A stretch of 62,935 bases of DNA from an uncultured Lentisphaeraceae bacterium (GCA_949282555.1 CASDPK010000012.1:1-62935), one strand, 5' to 3'; shown: positions 35,480 through 45,716, counted from the stretch's first letter. The notes: a model not told the origin generated them from the letters alone. Numbers and translations: made by a program.

Positions 35480-36742
35480 ATGAACGAAAAGACCCTCCCC
35501 TGCTCCGAAGCTCAGTTGCGCGAAATCGCCGCGCAGTGGCCGACCCCCTTCCATCTTTATGACGAAAAGGCCATCCGTGCCAACGCCCGGAGGTTTCGCG
35601 CTGCTTTCGCTTGGAACAAAGGGTTCCGCAACTTTTTCGCGGTGAAAGCCACCCCCAATCCTTACCTCATGCGGATTCTTCAAGAGGAAGGATTCGGGGC
35701 GGACTGTTCGTCGCTTCCCGAACTGCTCCTCTCGGAGAAGGTGGGCCTTCCCGGCGAGGCCATCATGTTCACCTCCAATGACACCCCTGCGGAGGAATTC
35801 GTGAAGGCCAAGGCTCTCGGGGCCAACATCAATCTCGACGACATCAGCCACATCGATTTCCTGGAAAAGACCTGTGGACTCCCCGAGCTCGTCTGCTTCC
35901 GGTACAATCCCGGCCCCCTCAAGGGCGGCAACGCCATCATCGGCAAGCCGGAAGAGGCGAAGTACGGCTTTACGCGCGAGCAACTCTTTGAGGGTTATCG
36001 ACGCTTGAAGGAGAAAGGCGTGCGCCGTTTCGGCCTGCACACCATGGTCGCCAGCAACGAGTTGAATCCGCAATACTTCGTGGATACGGCCATCCTGCTC
36101 TTCGACCTCATCGCCGAACTCAAAGACACCCTAGGGATTACCTTCGACTTCGTGAACCTCGGCGGCGGCATCGGCATTCCGTATCGCCCGGAACAGACCG
36201 CGGTGGATGTGGAGTTCGTCGGTGAAGGCATCCGCAAGGCCTATGAAGAGCACCTCCTCGCCAAGGGACACCCCGAGCTCAGCATCTATTTGGAGTGCGG
36301 CCGTTGCATCACCGGCCCCTACGGTTATCTTGTGAGCACCGTGCGGCATCTTAAACACACCTACCGCGACTACGTGGGCATGGATGCCTGCATGGCCAAT
36401 CTCATGCGCCCCGCGCTCTACGGCGCCTATCACCACATCACCGTGGTTGGGAAGGCCTCGGCGCCGCATGACCATGTTTACGACGTCACCGGTTCGCTCT
36501 GTGAGAACAACGACAAGTTCGCCATCGCCCGGGAGCTCCCCGAGATTGTGCCCGGCGACCTGCTCGTGTTCCATGATGCGGGTGCGCATGGCCACGCCAT
36601 GGGCTTCAACTACAACGGCAAACTCCGCTCCGCTGAGCTTCTTCTGCGTGAAGATGGTTCCGTGGTGCAGATTCGCCGTGCCGAGACCATCGAAGACTAC
36701 TTCGCGACCCTCGACTTCTCCGCCCTTCCTGATTTCAGATAA
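35480..36742 (+). CDS. lysA: Diaminopimelate decarboxylase LysA
   Basis: The 420-residue fold-III PLP enzyme converts meso-diaminopimelate to lysine. The PLP lysine is expected at K56 in FFAVKATPNP. A glycine-rich phosphate site VNLGGGIGIPY and the C-terminal GSLCENNDKF/DLLVFHDAGAHGHAMGFNYNG segments fit LysA better than other members of the fold. The ATG at 35480 lies 2 bp after rsfS. A second fold-III enzyme gene, nspC, lies at 44550. Confidence 0.88.
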   Translation: MNEKTLPCSEAQLREIAAQWPTPFHLYDEKAIRANARRFRAAFAWNKGFRNFFAVKATPNPYLMRILQEEGFGADCSSLPELLLSEKVGLPGEAIMFTSNDTPAEEFVKAKALGANINLDDISHIDFLEKTCGLPELVCFRYNPGPLKGGNAIIGKPEEAKYGFTREQLFEGYRRLKEKGVRRFGLHTMVASNELNPQYFVDTAILLFDLIAELKDTLGITFDFVNLGGGIGIPYRPEQTAVDVEFVGEGIRKAYEEHLLAKGHPELSIYLECGRCITGPYGYLVSTVRHLKHTYRDYVGMDACMANLMRPALYGAYHHITVVGKASAPHDHVYDVTGSLCENNDKFAIARELPEIVPGDLLVFHDAGAHGHAMGFNYNGKLRSAELLLREDGSVVQIRRAETIEDYFATLDFSALPDFR

Positions 36743-36756
36743 CCCAAGGACTTTCC

Positions 36757-38241
36757 ATGTCGGGCTTTGCCTCACTCCGCTCTGCGTTCTTCGCCACGGT
36801 GGCCCTTGCCGCCCCGTTGCTCGTCGCCAAGACCGTCTGGGTGGTGGGGGAAGGCGCGCCCATGGATGTCCCTGCCGTTGCGGAGAGCTTGGGGAACATG
36901 CTTGGTGACGACGTCACCGTCATCACCAACGGCACCACCTTCCTCTCCGCTTGGGTGAACACGCCCGAGAACGCAAAAGCCCGACATGAGGCCCTCGCGG
37001 CGGAGACGCTCTTCGTCTCCCCTTCCGCCCGGGAGCCGGCGGAGCTCGGCTTTTTGGCGCTTTGCGCCCTTCGTTCCCAGCGGTCCTCGATTGTCGCCGC
37101 ACCTCTCGTCGTCGCCGCGCAAAAGCCGGTCTACAAGATGAGCGGGCTCTGCGACAACCGCCGCCTCACCCTTACGGCCCGGATGGCCTTGGGGAGCGGG
37201 TGTGGCATCGTGCCGCTCCCGAAGGTGTGGCAACGCGTCTATACCGACGACGCCTTCTACAACGGGAAAGTGCCCAAAGGGCCAGTCACCGAAGCCTACG
37301 TCATGGCTGCCGGGATGACCCTTGCCGTCCATGGCGCAGACGCATCCCTCCCGCGCCTGCCCGGGCTCCATGAAGAAGTCGCCGACGACCTCATCGGCTC
37401 CATCCGCAAGGGCTTCGCCGAACGGGAGACCGTGCTCTACGCTGCGGATCGTCAGGTCCATGGAGCCTTCGATTTGCGCGTGGGCGAAGCCTTTTCCGCC
37501 GTGCTTTACGATGGCGCCTTCGAGCACGCCATCGGTGATTGGTTGCAACGCCTTGCCAAGGCCGATGGCCGCAAGCTGACCCTGCACTATACCACCGACA
37601 CCCGGCTCCACACAGGCTTGCCCTGTCTGTTCCGAACGGTCAATGCGTTGGGGGATGCGCCTCTCGCCACGCTTTACACCCGACCAGCCTTCGACGACGA
37701 CTCCGGCCTCACGGAGTTGGCGCACTTGCGGACGATTCTTTCCAGGGATGCGGGGAAACCGGGCTGGATTCCCTTCCCTCTGGCGGTGGCGGAGTGGACT
37801 CGCCGCTTCCCGGGACGACCCGTTTATGACGGCTCCGTGCCGACGCAACCGGCCGCCGCCATGTTTGCCGCGATGTTGTATCTGAAATGGACAGGGGCCG
37901 CCGTTCTGCCCAACGACATCGATCAAACGACCTCCGCAGCCATCGGCCTAGGATTGGAGACCATGTTGAGAATGCGCGTGCTCCGTGCCGATGTGAACGC
38001 CATCCTCTGCCGTCCTTTGGGAGATCAGCGTTATGCCTTCTCTCTGTGGCGTCGTCCCACCCAGAAGGAAGTCCGCCTCTATGTGGGCGTCAATGGGGCG
38101 TCCCCCGAAGAGCTCACGTTCGATGCCAAAGATTTTTGGATTCCCCACCCGATGACGTTCAAGGGGCCCGCCACGCTCATGTGGAAGATCTCCGCCGAAA
38201 CCTTCCCCGGACAAAACACAGGGGCCCGTGCCCTCCCCTAA
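36757..38241 (+). CDS. Secreted protein of unknown function
   Basis: The 494-residue product has an N-terminal hydrophobic signal-like segment (about 8-24, ALAAPLLVAK) and a soluble remainder with many Ala, Leu and charged residues. It reads like an SGNH- or deacylase-type alpha/beta protein, but I cannot place the family. AAGGA lies 7 bases before the ATG. It sits between lysA and pyrE, 14 and 30 bp away, with no obvious functional link. Confidence 0.55.
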   Translation: MSGFASLRSAFFATVALAAPLLVAKTVWVVGEGAPMDVPAVAESLGNMLGDDVTVITNGTTFLSAWVNTPENAKARHEALAAETLFVSPSAREPAELGFLALCALRSQRSSIVAAPLVVAAQKPVYKMSGLCDNRRLTLTARMALGSGCGIVPLPKVWQRVYTDDAFYNGKVPKGPVTEAYVMAAGMTLAVHGADASLPRLPGLHEEVADDLIGSIRKGFAERETVLYAADRQVHGAFDLRVGEAFSAVLYDGAFEHAIGDWLQRLAKADGRKLTLHYTTDTRLHTGLPCLFRTVNALGDAPLATLYTRPAFDDDSGLTELAHLRTILSRDAGKPGWIPFPLAVAEWTRRFPGRPVYDGSVPTQPAAAMFAAMLYLKWTGAAVLPNDIDQTTSAAIGLGLETMLRMRVLRADVNAILCRPLGDQRYAFSLWRRPTQKEVRLYVGVNGASPEELTFDAKDFWIPHPMTFKGPATLMWKISAETFPGQNTGARALP

Positions 38242-38271
38242 CCCTTTCCTTCCTTATTGAAAGGCCTTGCC

Positions 38272-38847
38272 ATGACTGACGATGATGTCCTCCAGATTTT
38301 CAAAGACACCAAAGCATTGCTTGAGGGGCACTTTGAGCTCCGCTCCAAGCTCCACTCCAACCGTTATTTCCAGTGCGCCGAGGTACTTCGGTGGCCGCAT
38401 CATGCGCAGACCCTTTGCGCCGAACTCGTACGCCGCATGAAAGCGGAAGCCGACATCGGCCCCGTGGATGGCGTGATTTCCCCCGCGCTCGGCGGCATTT
38501 TGGTGGGCCATGAGGTCGCCAAGGCCCTTGGCACGCAGTGCATCTTTGCCGAGAAAAACGCGGAAGGCATGCTCACCATGCGCCGTTTCAAGATTCTTCC
38601 CGGACAGCGCTATGTCGTCGCGGAGGACGTCATTACCCGCGGCGGCCGCGTGCAGGAAACCATCGACATCGTAAAGGCGGCCGGTGCCGAAGTTGCGGCG
38701 GTGCTCGTGCTCGTGGATCGTTCCGGCGGGAAGGCGCACTTCGACCATCCCACCTTCGCGCTCCTCCACATTGAGCCGCAGGTTTGGGAACCTGCCGATT
38801 GCCCGATGTGCAAGGCCAACGAGCCCTTCGTTCATCCGGGTTCGTAA
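38272..38847 (+). CDS. pyrE: Orotate phosphoribosyltransferase PyrE
   Basis: The 191-residue protein makes OMP from orotate and PRPP. It shows LEGHFELRSKLHSNRYFQCA near residue 15, as in OPRTases, the SPALGGILVGHEVA loop and the PRPP motif YVVAEDVITRGG near residue 115. The ATG at 38272 with AAAGG seven bases upstream is preferred to a TTG 15 bases earlier. A strong hairpin follows the stop. Confidence 0.88.
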   Translation: MTDDDVLQIFKDTKALLEGHFELRSKLHSNRYFQCAEVLRWPHHAQTLCAELVRRMKAEADIGPVDGVISPALGGILVGHEVAKALGTQCIFAEKNAEGMLTMRRFKILPGQRYVVAEDVITRGGRVQETIDIVKAAGAEVAAVLVLVDRSGGKAHFDHPTFALLHIEPQVWEPADCPMCKANEPFVHPGS

Positions 38848-38862
38848 GTAACCCTTCTTTTC

Positions 38863-38888
38863 GGGCCCACACTGCGTGGGCCCTCTTT
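38863..38888 (+). terminator. Rho-independent-type terminator after pyrE
   Basis: GGGCCCAC (38863-38870) and GTGGGCCC (38876-38883) form a perfect 8-bp stem with a five-base loop, followed by TCTTT. The next gene starts directly after it, so that gene may depend on readthrough. Confidence 0.7.
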
Positions 38889-39971
38889 ATGGCCTCTCTC
38901 ACACTCTCCCATGTCCGAAAGGTCTACCCCAATGGTGTCGTTGCCGTTGAGGATTTTGACCTTTCGGTAAAAGAGCACGAATTCTTGGTGTTGGTGGGGC
39001 CCTCGGGGTGTGGGAAAAGCACCACCCTCCGAATGGTCGCCGGACTTGAGGAAATCTCGTCCGGGACAATCAGCATCGGAGACCGCATTGTCAACGATCT
39101 GCCGCCGAAGGATCGTGACATCGCGATGGTTTTTCAGAATTACGCACTCTATCCCCACATGACGGTGCGTGAGAATATGGCCTTTGGCCTCCGTCTCCGC
39201 CACACCCCAAAAGCCGAGATTGCGCGCCGCATCGATGAGGCCGCCGACACACTCGGACTGACGCCCCTATTGGAGCGTTTGCCCAAGCAACTCAGTGGCG
39301 GTCAGCGTCAGCGTGTCGCCCTCGGGCGCGCCATTGTGCGCCAGCCCAAGGTCTTCCTTTTCGACGAACCGCTCTCCAATCTTGACGCCAAAATGCGTGT
39401 GGAGATGCGCGAGGAAATCCACCGCCTCCACCTTCGCCTCAACGCCACCATCCTTTACGTCACGCACGACCAAACGGAAGCCATGACGCTCGGCGACCGT
39501 ATTGTCGTCATGGAAGGCGGGCACATCCGGCAGGCCGCCGACCCCATCACGCTCTACAATGAGCCCGAGAATCTCTTTGCCGCAGGGTTTATCGGAACGC
39601 CTCCCATGAACTTCTTGGAGGTTGTTTCCGATGGTCAAGGGCGTTTCGTCTCCCCGGCCGGAACGCTTTTGCCCCCCGCAGGGCTCTTTCCCTCGCTCCC
39701 CAAGGGCCGTCGCGTGCTCTTTGGGGTCCGCCCGGAGAACCTCATCGCAGAGACGGTTCCCACAGCCGAACCGGGGACGCTCGCCGCAACAGCCGATATC
39801 ATTGAACAGATGGGTGCCGAGGCTTACGTCCATTTTCGCGTGGCGGAAGCCCGCATGACCGCACGCACCGCCCCCGATTGGCCCATCCGCCACGGCGATC
39901 TGCGCCACATCCGACCGGCCTATATTCACACCCACCTCTTCGACCCGGAAAGCGGTCGCCGCCTCGACTGA
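38889..39971 (+). CDS. Sugar-type ABC transporter ATPase (MalK/UgpC-like)
   Basis: The 360-residue protein has Walker A GPSGCGKSTT (about 38-47), Q-loop FQNYALYPHMTVREN, signature LSGGQRQRVALGRA, Walker B VFLFDEPLSNLD and a C-terminal OB-type regulatory domain (about 245-360). In this family one ATPase often serves several sugar ABC importers. No permease or binding protein is encoded in the window, which fits a shared ATPase. The start codon directly abuts the terminator hairpin of pyrE. Confidence 0.88.
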   Translation: MASLTLSHVRKVYPNGVVAVEDFDLSVKEHEFLVLVGPSGCGKSTTLRMVAGLEEISSGTISIGDRIVNDLPPKDRDIAMVFQNYALYPHMTVRENMAFGLRLRHTPKAEIARRIDEAADTLGLTPLLERLPKQLSGGQRQRVALGRAIVRQPKVFLFDEPLSNLDAKMRVEMREEIHRLHLRLNATILYVTHDQTEAMTLGDRIVVMEGGHIRQAADPITLYNEPENLFAAGFIGTPPMNFLEVVSDGQGRFVSPAGTLLPPAGLFPSLPKGRRVLFGVRPENLIAETVPTAEPGTLAATADIIEQMGAEAYVHFRVAEARMTARTAPDWPIRHGDLRHIRPAYIHTHLFDPESGRRLD

Positions 39972-40018
39972 TCAATTCCACAAACGCGCGACAACGGAAC
40001 ACAGCGTCCCTCAACACC

Positions 40019-40055
40019 AGAGGCTCCGTATCTCGACCCGAGATACGGAGCCTCT
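40019..40055. terminator. Perfect 17-bp palindrome between convergent genes
   Basis: The arms 40019-40035 and 40039-40055 are exact inverse complements around a three-base loop; the core is GGCTCCGTATCTCG. It lies between the convergent ABC ATPase and GH35 genes. It is the best-preserved member of the intergenic word family and probably works as a bidirectional terminator. Confidence 0.7.
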
Positions 40056-40112
40056 TCGATTAAGGTGCCCTACCCTTCGGCCACAGCCCCAAAGAAGCTT
40101 TCGCCCAAAGTC

Positions 40113-42380
40113 TCAGCGTTGCGAAAAATCAATTTGGGCGGTATATTCCGGGACAAGCGCTCTTTCCCGAAAACATCCCTTGGCCTCTTCGGGTGTTTGA
40201 GGAATGACATGGGCAGGAAGTCCCCGGACGTTAGGATTGTAGGGCTCCAAATCCACGCGGAAGGTGTGAGGTTTCCCGTCTCCAAGGAACCGCCGGAGGC
40301 CAACACGCCAGGGTTCTCCATTGTTCCGATGATCCGTATGGAGTGTTCCATCAACATAAAATGCCGCCGTATTGCCGATGTATTGCATGTCGATCCACAA
40401 ATCGTTCACACCCTTCGGAAGTCCACCCGTCCACGTCAGCGAATAGGAACTCGGAGAATGCTCCTTCCACATGGGCGTGATCGCAAGAGGCACCGGACGT
40501 TCAACCGGATACAGTATGGCAAACGTGGGCTGACCGTGCTCCAAGACAACGGTCTGTACCATAAGCGATTCGGGATCACGAGCCGCGAGGGTGAGTGTAT
40601 GGCCATCCGTGCTCCACAGGTCGGCAGCGGACAATAACAGGCGATCCTTTCCTGCAAGGCGAATACGCCACGCCTGCTCCGCCTGCGCGCGCGTGAGCGT
40701 GACATACGTAACGCTGACCCCATTGGGAGCGGTCGCCGTAAATGCGGACCGAAGCCCCGGCGTGGGAACCATTGTGGAGACGCCCTCCGCCTTTCCACGA
40801 AGGCCAGGCCCCGACAGCTTCACCCCCTCGGGGAAAGCAAACTCAGGAGGAATCCCCTCCGCCGCGTAGAAGAAGAGCACGGTGTGCGAACCTTCGGAAA
40901 GACGGGCAAAGGGCACGGCCGAAGCGTAGGTCAACGGAACGCCACCAAAGGTCTGACCATACGGGAAACAAATGGAAGTTTCCTTCTTCAGCGTGAACGG
41001 TTGTGAAGGGAAGGTCAGGGTTTTGCCGCCAGGGAGCGCAAGCCGGAAACGGATTTCCCGCTGATCTTCCATGGCGACATTGCCTTGAAACGTGCTCATT
41101 AGCACAAAACCACTTCCTCCACCATCGCGGGCGACCACTCGGGGCGTCTTCGTGTCACGGGGGCCGGTGGGGCGTTGTTGCGGTTCCTTCCGGACTGTCG
41201 GGACAAATTCCGGAGTAAAGTCTCGCACAAAAGATTGAACCAAGCGAAGCCCCTTCACGCAGGCATTGATTTGGCCAAACTCACCGATGGGAGCGTTGTC
41301 GTAGTACGTAAGACGGTGGCCCTGACATTCCATCCCACGTTCTTGGGTGCCCCCGTGATACATATACCAACCGAACTGATTGCCGCCGCGCCCGAGCGTA
41401 TCCTGTGCCAACGCCTCGGCATTGCGTGTGGGGACAATCACGCGCTGCCCATCGGAGCTATCCATGCCCGCGCCCATTTCGCAGAATCCAACCATGAAAC
41501 GGGCGGGATCATAGTAGTCCTTGTATTCGTTGAACATGGCCCCCCACGTTTCGCTTTTGTACAGAAAATCCTGCGTGGGCTCATTAAGATTGCCCCAGAA
41601 GCGAAAGGGATACGCCCCTTGAAGGGGCAAATAACGCCCCGACGCAAAATCACAGCGCGTATTTGCCGTTACCGTAATATAAGGCGCGGACATCCCAAGC
41701 GCCTCAGCCGTCTTGCGCAACCATTCGATATGTTCCGGTTGGCCGGAGGCATATTCATTCTCAAGCTGAATGCCGACGATTGGGCCGCCATCCTTCACAA
41801 AGAGCCCCTTTGTCTGCTCCGCCACCTGTGCATACCATCGTTGCACGGCTGCCAAATATGCGGGATTCCGATTGGAACGTTTGTTCGGCATCCGTGCGAC
41901 GTAGTCGGGAAATCCGCCGTTGCGCGCTTCAGCATTGCAATAAGGGCCAATGCGAAGCCATACCTTGAGACCTTGACGCTGGGCCAACATCAGAAAACGG
42001 CGCAAATCCTCCTGTCCCGTCCACCGCCATTGTCCCTCAGTGCGCTCATGATTCACCCATAACGCGTAGGTGGAGACCACGTCACAGCCCGTGGCCTTCA
42101 TCTTGGCAAGGCCACGCTCCCACTCCGAAGCCGGGACGCGGACATAATGCATCTCACCCATCACCGGGAACCACGGGCGCCCATTCTGGGTGAAAAATCG
42201 CCGATTGACGCCATAAAACGTTCCATCCGCCGCTTTTCCACCCATATTCGGCTCTGCCTCAGGTGGCGGAAGCGGTGATGAACAATCAATCGTTACAACA
42301 CGTTCCGCACGCAAGGTGGAGACCGCGGCAATGACCAGGAAAGCGTACCAAAGACATTTCATGATGCGAGACCGTTTCAT
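40113..42380 (-). CDS. GH35 beta-galactosidase
   Basis: The 755-residue secreted enzyme has a signal peptide (about 8-25, after a basic start) and a GH35 TIM barrel. The family signature GGPIVGIQLENEY is present near 198-210, with the acid/base expected at E209. WLRIGPYCNAEARNGGFPDYV and the later beta-sandwich domains also fit. It removes terminal beta-galactose from glycans. A second ATG at residue 7 is also possible. The 302 bp upstream (42381-42682) holds no gene I can support. Confidence 0.87.
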   Translation of the reverse strand: MKRSRIMKCLWYAFLVIAAVSTLRAERVVTIDCSSPLPPPEAEPNMGGKAADGTFYGVNRRFFTQNGRPWFPVMGEMHYVRVPASEWERGLAKMKATGCDVVSTYALWVNHERTEGQWRWTGQEDLRRFLMLAQRQGLKVWLRIGPYCNAEARNGGFPDYVARMPNKRSNRNPAYLAAVQRWYAQVAEQTKGLFVKDGGPIVGIQLENEYASGQPEHIEWLRKTAEALGMSAPYITVTANTRCDFASGRYLPLQGAYPFRFWGNLNEPTQDFLYKSETWGAMFNEYKDYYDPARFMVGFCEMGAGMDSSDGQRVIVPTRNAEALAQDTLGRGGNQFGWYMYHGGTQERGMECQGHRLTYYDNAPIGEFGQINACVKGLRLVQSFVRDFTPEFVPTVRKEPQQRPTGPRDTKTPRVVARDGGGSGFVLMSTFQGNVAMEDQREIRFRLALPGGKTLTFPSQPFTLKKETSICFPYGQTFGGVPLTYASAVPFARLSEGSHTVLFFYAAEGIPPEFAFPEGVKLSGPGLRGKAEGVSTMVPTPGLRSAFTATAPNGVSVTYVTLTRAQAEQAWRIRLAGKDRLLLSAADLWSTDGHTLTLAARDPESLMVQTVVLEHGQPTFAILYPVERPVPLAITPMWKEHSPSSYSLTWTGGLPKGVNDLWIDMQYIGNTAAFYVDGTLHTDHRNNGEPWRVGLRRFLGDGKPHTFRVDLEPYNPNVRGLPAHVIPQTPEEAKGCFRERALVPEYTAQIDFSQR

Positions 42381-42682
42381 TTTCTCTGCGAATGTTCAAT
42401 GAGGATATCAGATTACCCCATCACCACTGCCTTGAGAGAATAACACACGCTTCAATGGGAGAGAAAGGCTTCTTAAGGGAAAACTCGGCCTGCGTACGAC
42501 AAGCCACAGACAAAACCTCCTCCCCGAAACACACCATCTGATAGATCCCGCATGACGAAACACCCCCAAAGCCAAACTTTGAGGGGCCCCAATACAACAA
42601 CCCTAAGACGCGGTCGCCATTCCCAAACACCTGAACATTTCGGCCATCCCCTCACGACTCCGTCTGCTCCCCCAAAAGAGGG

Positions 42683-44536
42683 TCAATCATCGCGATTCTT
42701 ACGGGCGGCCTTTTCTGCATCCTTTCGCCGTTTCTCGGCAGCACGTGCCGCGATTTTCTGCTCTTTGAGTTTGTCGTCGAGGTCGGAGAGTTGTTTGTTG
42801 ATGGCCTGCTCGCCAAATCCCAATGCGTCAAGCTGAGCGACACAAAGGCGTCCATAAGCGGAATTCGTTTTCCGGTATTTGAGCAGCGCCTTCAGCTTCG
42901 TTTGAAGATATTGCGTCTGCGCCACGGCATAAGCTTCTCCGGTCTCACCCTCTTCACGGTCGGCATGTCCATGGCGGATATCGTCAAGGATACCGTAAAT
43001 CCGGCGAATCTCTGAATCTCGCAACATTTTGAGTGCGGCCCGACCTTCATCCGTAGACTGCAAGGAGGGGTAGTTCACGGTGATCAACCGTTCCCAATTC
43101 CCGCGCTCATAGAGATCCAGCGGTTTCCCTTCCTTCTGAATCCGGACAAGATCATCAAACAGGCTCTTTCGGGTCCCATCAATCGCCGCCATCAACGCCC
43201 GCGCAGCGACACTCTTCTCTCCCTCCTGTTGCTCATATCTGACGTATGTATTCCGGAGATTTTCGTAATTACAAGTAGCATCGTCAATGCGCGAAAGCTC
43301 TTCCATGAGCGGAGCAATCGTTGCGGCTCCGGCATTCGCCGCCAATACTGATGCGGCCGTTGGACGTTTGGATTTCGCCCCACCTTCTTCTTTCGAACGT
43401 TCCGCAGCCTTTCGTTCAGCAGCCTTACGTGCCCGCATCTGACCACGGACACCATCTTGCTCCCGTTCAAGCGCCTCTGACGAGAATGCGAGCAGAGACG
43501 TTTTTAACTGAGCCGCCTCTGCCGCGATGGAGGCATTGGCATGCCTGGACATAGATTCCAGCCTTTGGATCATGGCATCGGCCGTCCTCCCCATATCGCC
43601 GCGCCCCACCTTTCCTGCGTTGGCGGCAGACAGAAAGGTACGCACAGCCCCCAGTTGCTTGACCTCCGAAGTCCGCCGCAACGCACCTAAGGCCCCGTAA
43701 TACCTACGAGCCGTCGATGGGCTGGTCTTTGCGAGCATCGCAATGCGCCCCACCGCCATCGAAGGCGCAGACTTAAGGTCGGCCTCGATTTCAGAACACG
43801 TTTCTTTGAGATACGCCTCCACTGCCTCAACCATGCGTCTGGCCTCATCAGCCTTGGCCCCGGAGCCAAGCGCCTCCTTCCGAAGCGCGGAAAGCGGCGC
43901 CTCAATATTCTTTCCCTCCACAAAACGCTTGGCAACAGACTCATGAAATTCCGTTCGGAAGAGAAGAATCCTACCAGGCACGTAGTCGGGCGCATCCTTG
44001 AGCGCATTCGTCAAACGGTCTCCCTCCGCAAGATCCACAATCGAGGGTACCCGCGTCAGGAATCTCCCATCCGGACCAAAAAGCTGAGAAGCCGCCTCTA
44101 CCGCATACACCGAGAATGCCGGTTTGAGTCGCCGCACCGCTTCCGAACGATATCGGCGAAGCTCAGGATCTGTTGGCGCGGCATCCACCGCGATAATCAG
44201 CAATCGACCGTCACGCATTGCGCCCTTGGCTGCAGACCGCAACACCTTCGTCTGTCCGCGAAGCTTCTCAAACGGTCCATTCTCGGCTTTCTCGTCAAGC
44301 TCACTCTCATTCCGAACGGCCTGTGCCACTGGATTTACGAATTCCGAGATATTCCAAACCAACACCACCCGCCCAGGCAAATCCGCCGCGGAAAGGGATG
44401 CCCCATAGACTCGGTTCGGCGCCGTGAGCGCCTCCCCAACCTGTTTGATTGTCAGGAGTCCGTCGTCTGCTTTCCCAGCGGCAACCAGCAGCAACGGAAA
44501 CAGCAGAGACGCGAACAAAGCGATGGCACGACCCAT
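42683..44536 (-). CDS. Large secreted helical protein with thioredoxin-like start
   Basis: The 617-residue product has a signal peptide (about 3-22). A thioredoxin-like segment follows (LPGRVVLVWNISEFVNP) in which the CxxC is missing. The rest is long, largely helical and charged, with a Lys/Ala/Glu-rich C-terminus. The ATG at 44536 was chosen because GGGAGGTGA lies about seven bases upstream. Upstream in-frame ATGs fall inside nspC. It follows nspC by 13 bp. The function is unknown. Confidence 0.6.
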   Translation of the reverse strand: MGRAIALFASLLFPLLLVAAGKADDGLLTIKQVGEALTAPNRVYGASLSAADLPGRVVLVWNISEFVNPVAQAVRNESELDEKAENGPFEKLRGQTKVLRSAAKGAMRDGRLLIIAVDAAPTDPELRRYRSEAVRRLKPAFSVYAVEAASQLFGPDGRFLTRVPSIVDLAEGDRLTNALKDAPDYVPGRILLFRTEFHESVAKRFVEGKNIEAPLSALRKEALGSGAKADEARRMVEAVEAYLKETCSEIEADLKSAPSMAVGRIAMLAKTSPSTARRYYGALGALRRTSEVKQLGAVRTFLSAANAGKVGRGDMGRTADAMIQRLESMSRHANASIAAEAAQLKTSLLAFSSEALEREQDGVRGQMRARKAAERKAAERSKEEGGAKSKRPTAASVLAANAGAATIAPLMEELSRIDDATCNYENLRNTYVRYEQQEGEKSVAARALMAAIDGTRKSLFDDLVRIQKEGKPLDLYERGNWERLITVNYPSLQSTDEGRAALKMLRDSEIRRIYGILDDIRHGHADREEGETGEAYAVAQTQYLQTKLKALLKYRKTNSAYGRLCVAQLDALGFGEQAINKQLSDLDDKLKEQKIAARAAEKRRKDAEKAARKNRDD

Positions 44537-44549
44537 ACGGTCACCTCCC

Positions 44550-45716
44550 TCAAAGACGCGAAAGGAAATCCTCATACCCAAACGTTCGAACGCACGTAAA
44601 AGCATCCGGAGCGTCACGCAACCAAAGTGACGGCAAACGAATTCCATTAAAGGTGTTCGTCTTCACCATTGTGTAAAGTGCCATGTCCTCAAAAATCACC
44701 CGATCCCCGGGCACCAATGGTCGGTCAAAGGAATAGTCCCCAAACACGTCACCCGCCAGACAGCTTGGCCCTGCAAGGCGAACCTCAAAGGCCCGTTCCC
44801 CTGGCTTGCCGGCCCGAAGCGCCGAAGGCCCAGGCTCCGCCGCACCATCCCATTCGGAATCCAGGAAGGCCCGCGGAACATAAGGCATCTCAATGACATC
44901 GGGCGTATGGCACGCTGCAGAACCATCAAGGATGGCAATGGGGCCCTCGTTTTCCACCACATCCAACACGGTGCAAACAAACGTCCCCGCACGGAGCACA
45001 TGGGCCTCGCCAGGCTCAAGGTACATCGTGATATGTGGATAACGCGCATGAAACCCGCGGAGCGCCTCAATCAACGCTTCCCGATCATAATCAGGACGCG
45101 TGATGTGATGGCCTCCACCGAAGTTGAACCATGAAATCCGCGGGAGCAAATCCCCAAACCGCGCCTCTATGACGGCCAAAGTCCGCACAAAGCAATCGGC
45201 ATTCTGCTCACAAAGGTTGTGACAGTGCAAACCTGTGACCCCTTCCAGCGATTCTCCGGCGAAAGCCTCCCGACGAATCCCCAAACGTGAATGCGGCGCA
45301 CACGGATCATAGATTGGCACTTGCCCTTCGGAATGCTCCGGATTGATGCGAAGCCCAACGGCAATGTTGGCATTTCCCGCGACACGCTGCCACTGACGCA
45401 ACTGCGCGAAACTGTTGAACGTGATGTGATGAATCCCCAGCGCCACAAGCTCCCGCATCTCCTTCTCAGAGAAGGCCGCGGCAAAGACATGCTGTTCACC
45501 GCCAAAGCGTTCCAAGCCCAAGCGCGCCTCGTGCACACTGCTGGCACACGTTCCAAAGGCTTTCATGTAAGGGAACGCCGAAGGCATCGAAAAAGCTTTG
45601 AGCGCCAAGAGCATTCGCGCACCGGCACGCTCGGCGACCTGACTCAGAATCTCGGCATTGCGCCGCAAGGCCACCGTATCCACAACGAACGCAGGCGTTT
45701 CAGGAACCCGTCTCAT
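44550..45716 (-). CDS. nspC: Carboxynorspermidine decarboxylase NspC
   Basis: The 388-residue fold-III PLP decarboxylase makes norspermidine or spermidine from the carboxy precursor. ALKAFSMPSAFPYM carries the PLP lysine near residue 38. NFGGGHHIT, LEPGEA and the C-terminal LAGPSCLAGDVFGDY segment distinguish NspC from LysA. The partner dehydrogenase is not in the window. The start at 45716 overlaps the stop of the small membrane protein gene upstream (ATGA), which also argues against an upstream GTG at 45779. Confidence 0.87.
   Translation of the reverse strand: MRRVPETPAFVVDTVALRRNAEILSQVAERAGARMLLALKAFSMPSAFPYMKAFGTCASSVHEARLGLERFGGEQHVFAAAFSEKEMRELVALGIHHITFNSFAQLRQWQRVAGNANIAVGLRINPEHSEGQVPIYDPCAPHSRLGIRREAFAGESLEGVTGLHCHNLCEQNADCFVRTLAVIEARFGDLLPRISWFNFGGGHHITRPDYDREALIEALRGFHARYPHITMYLEPGEAHVLRAGTFVCTVLDVVENEGPIAILDGSAACHTPDVIEMPYVPRAFLDSEWDGAAEPGPSALRAGKPGERAFEVRLAGPSCLAGDVFGDYSFDRPLVPGDRVIFEDMALYTMVKTNTFNGIRLPSLWLRDAPDAFTCVRTFGYEDFLSRL

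Noticed and set aside
38889..39971. A complete sugar ABC importer around the MalK-like ATPase
   Set aside because: No permease or binding-protein gene lies nearby; only the ATPase can be supported.
42421..42630. Minus-strand frame of 69 codons between GH35 and the 617-residue gene
   Set aside because: GTG start without ribosome binding site and no recognisable product; the 302-bp gap is better left unassigned.
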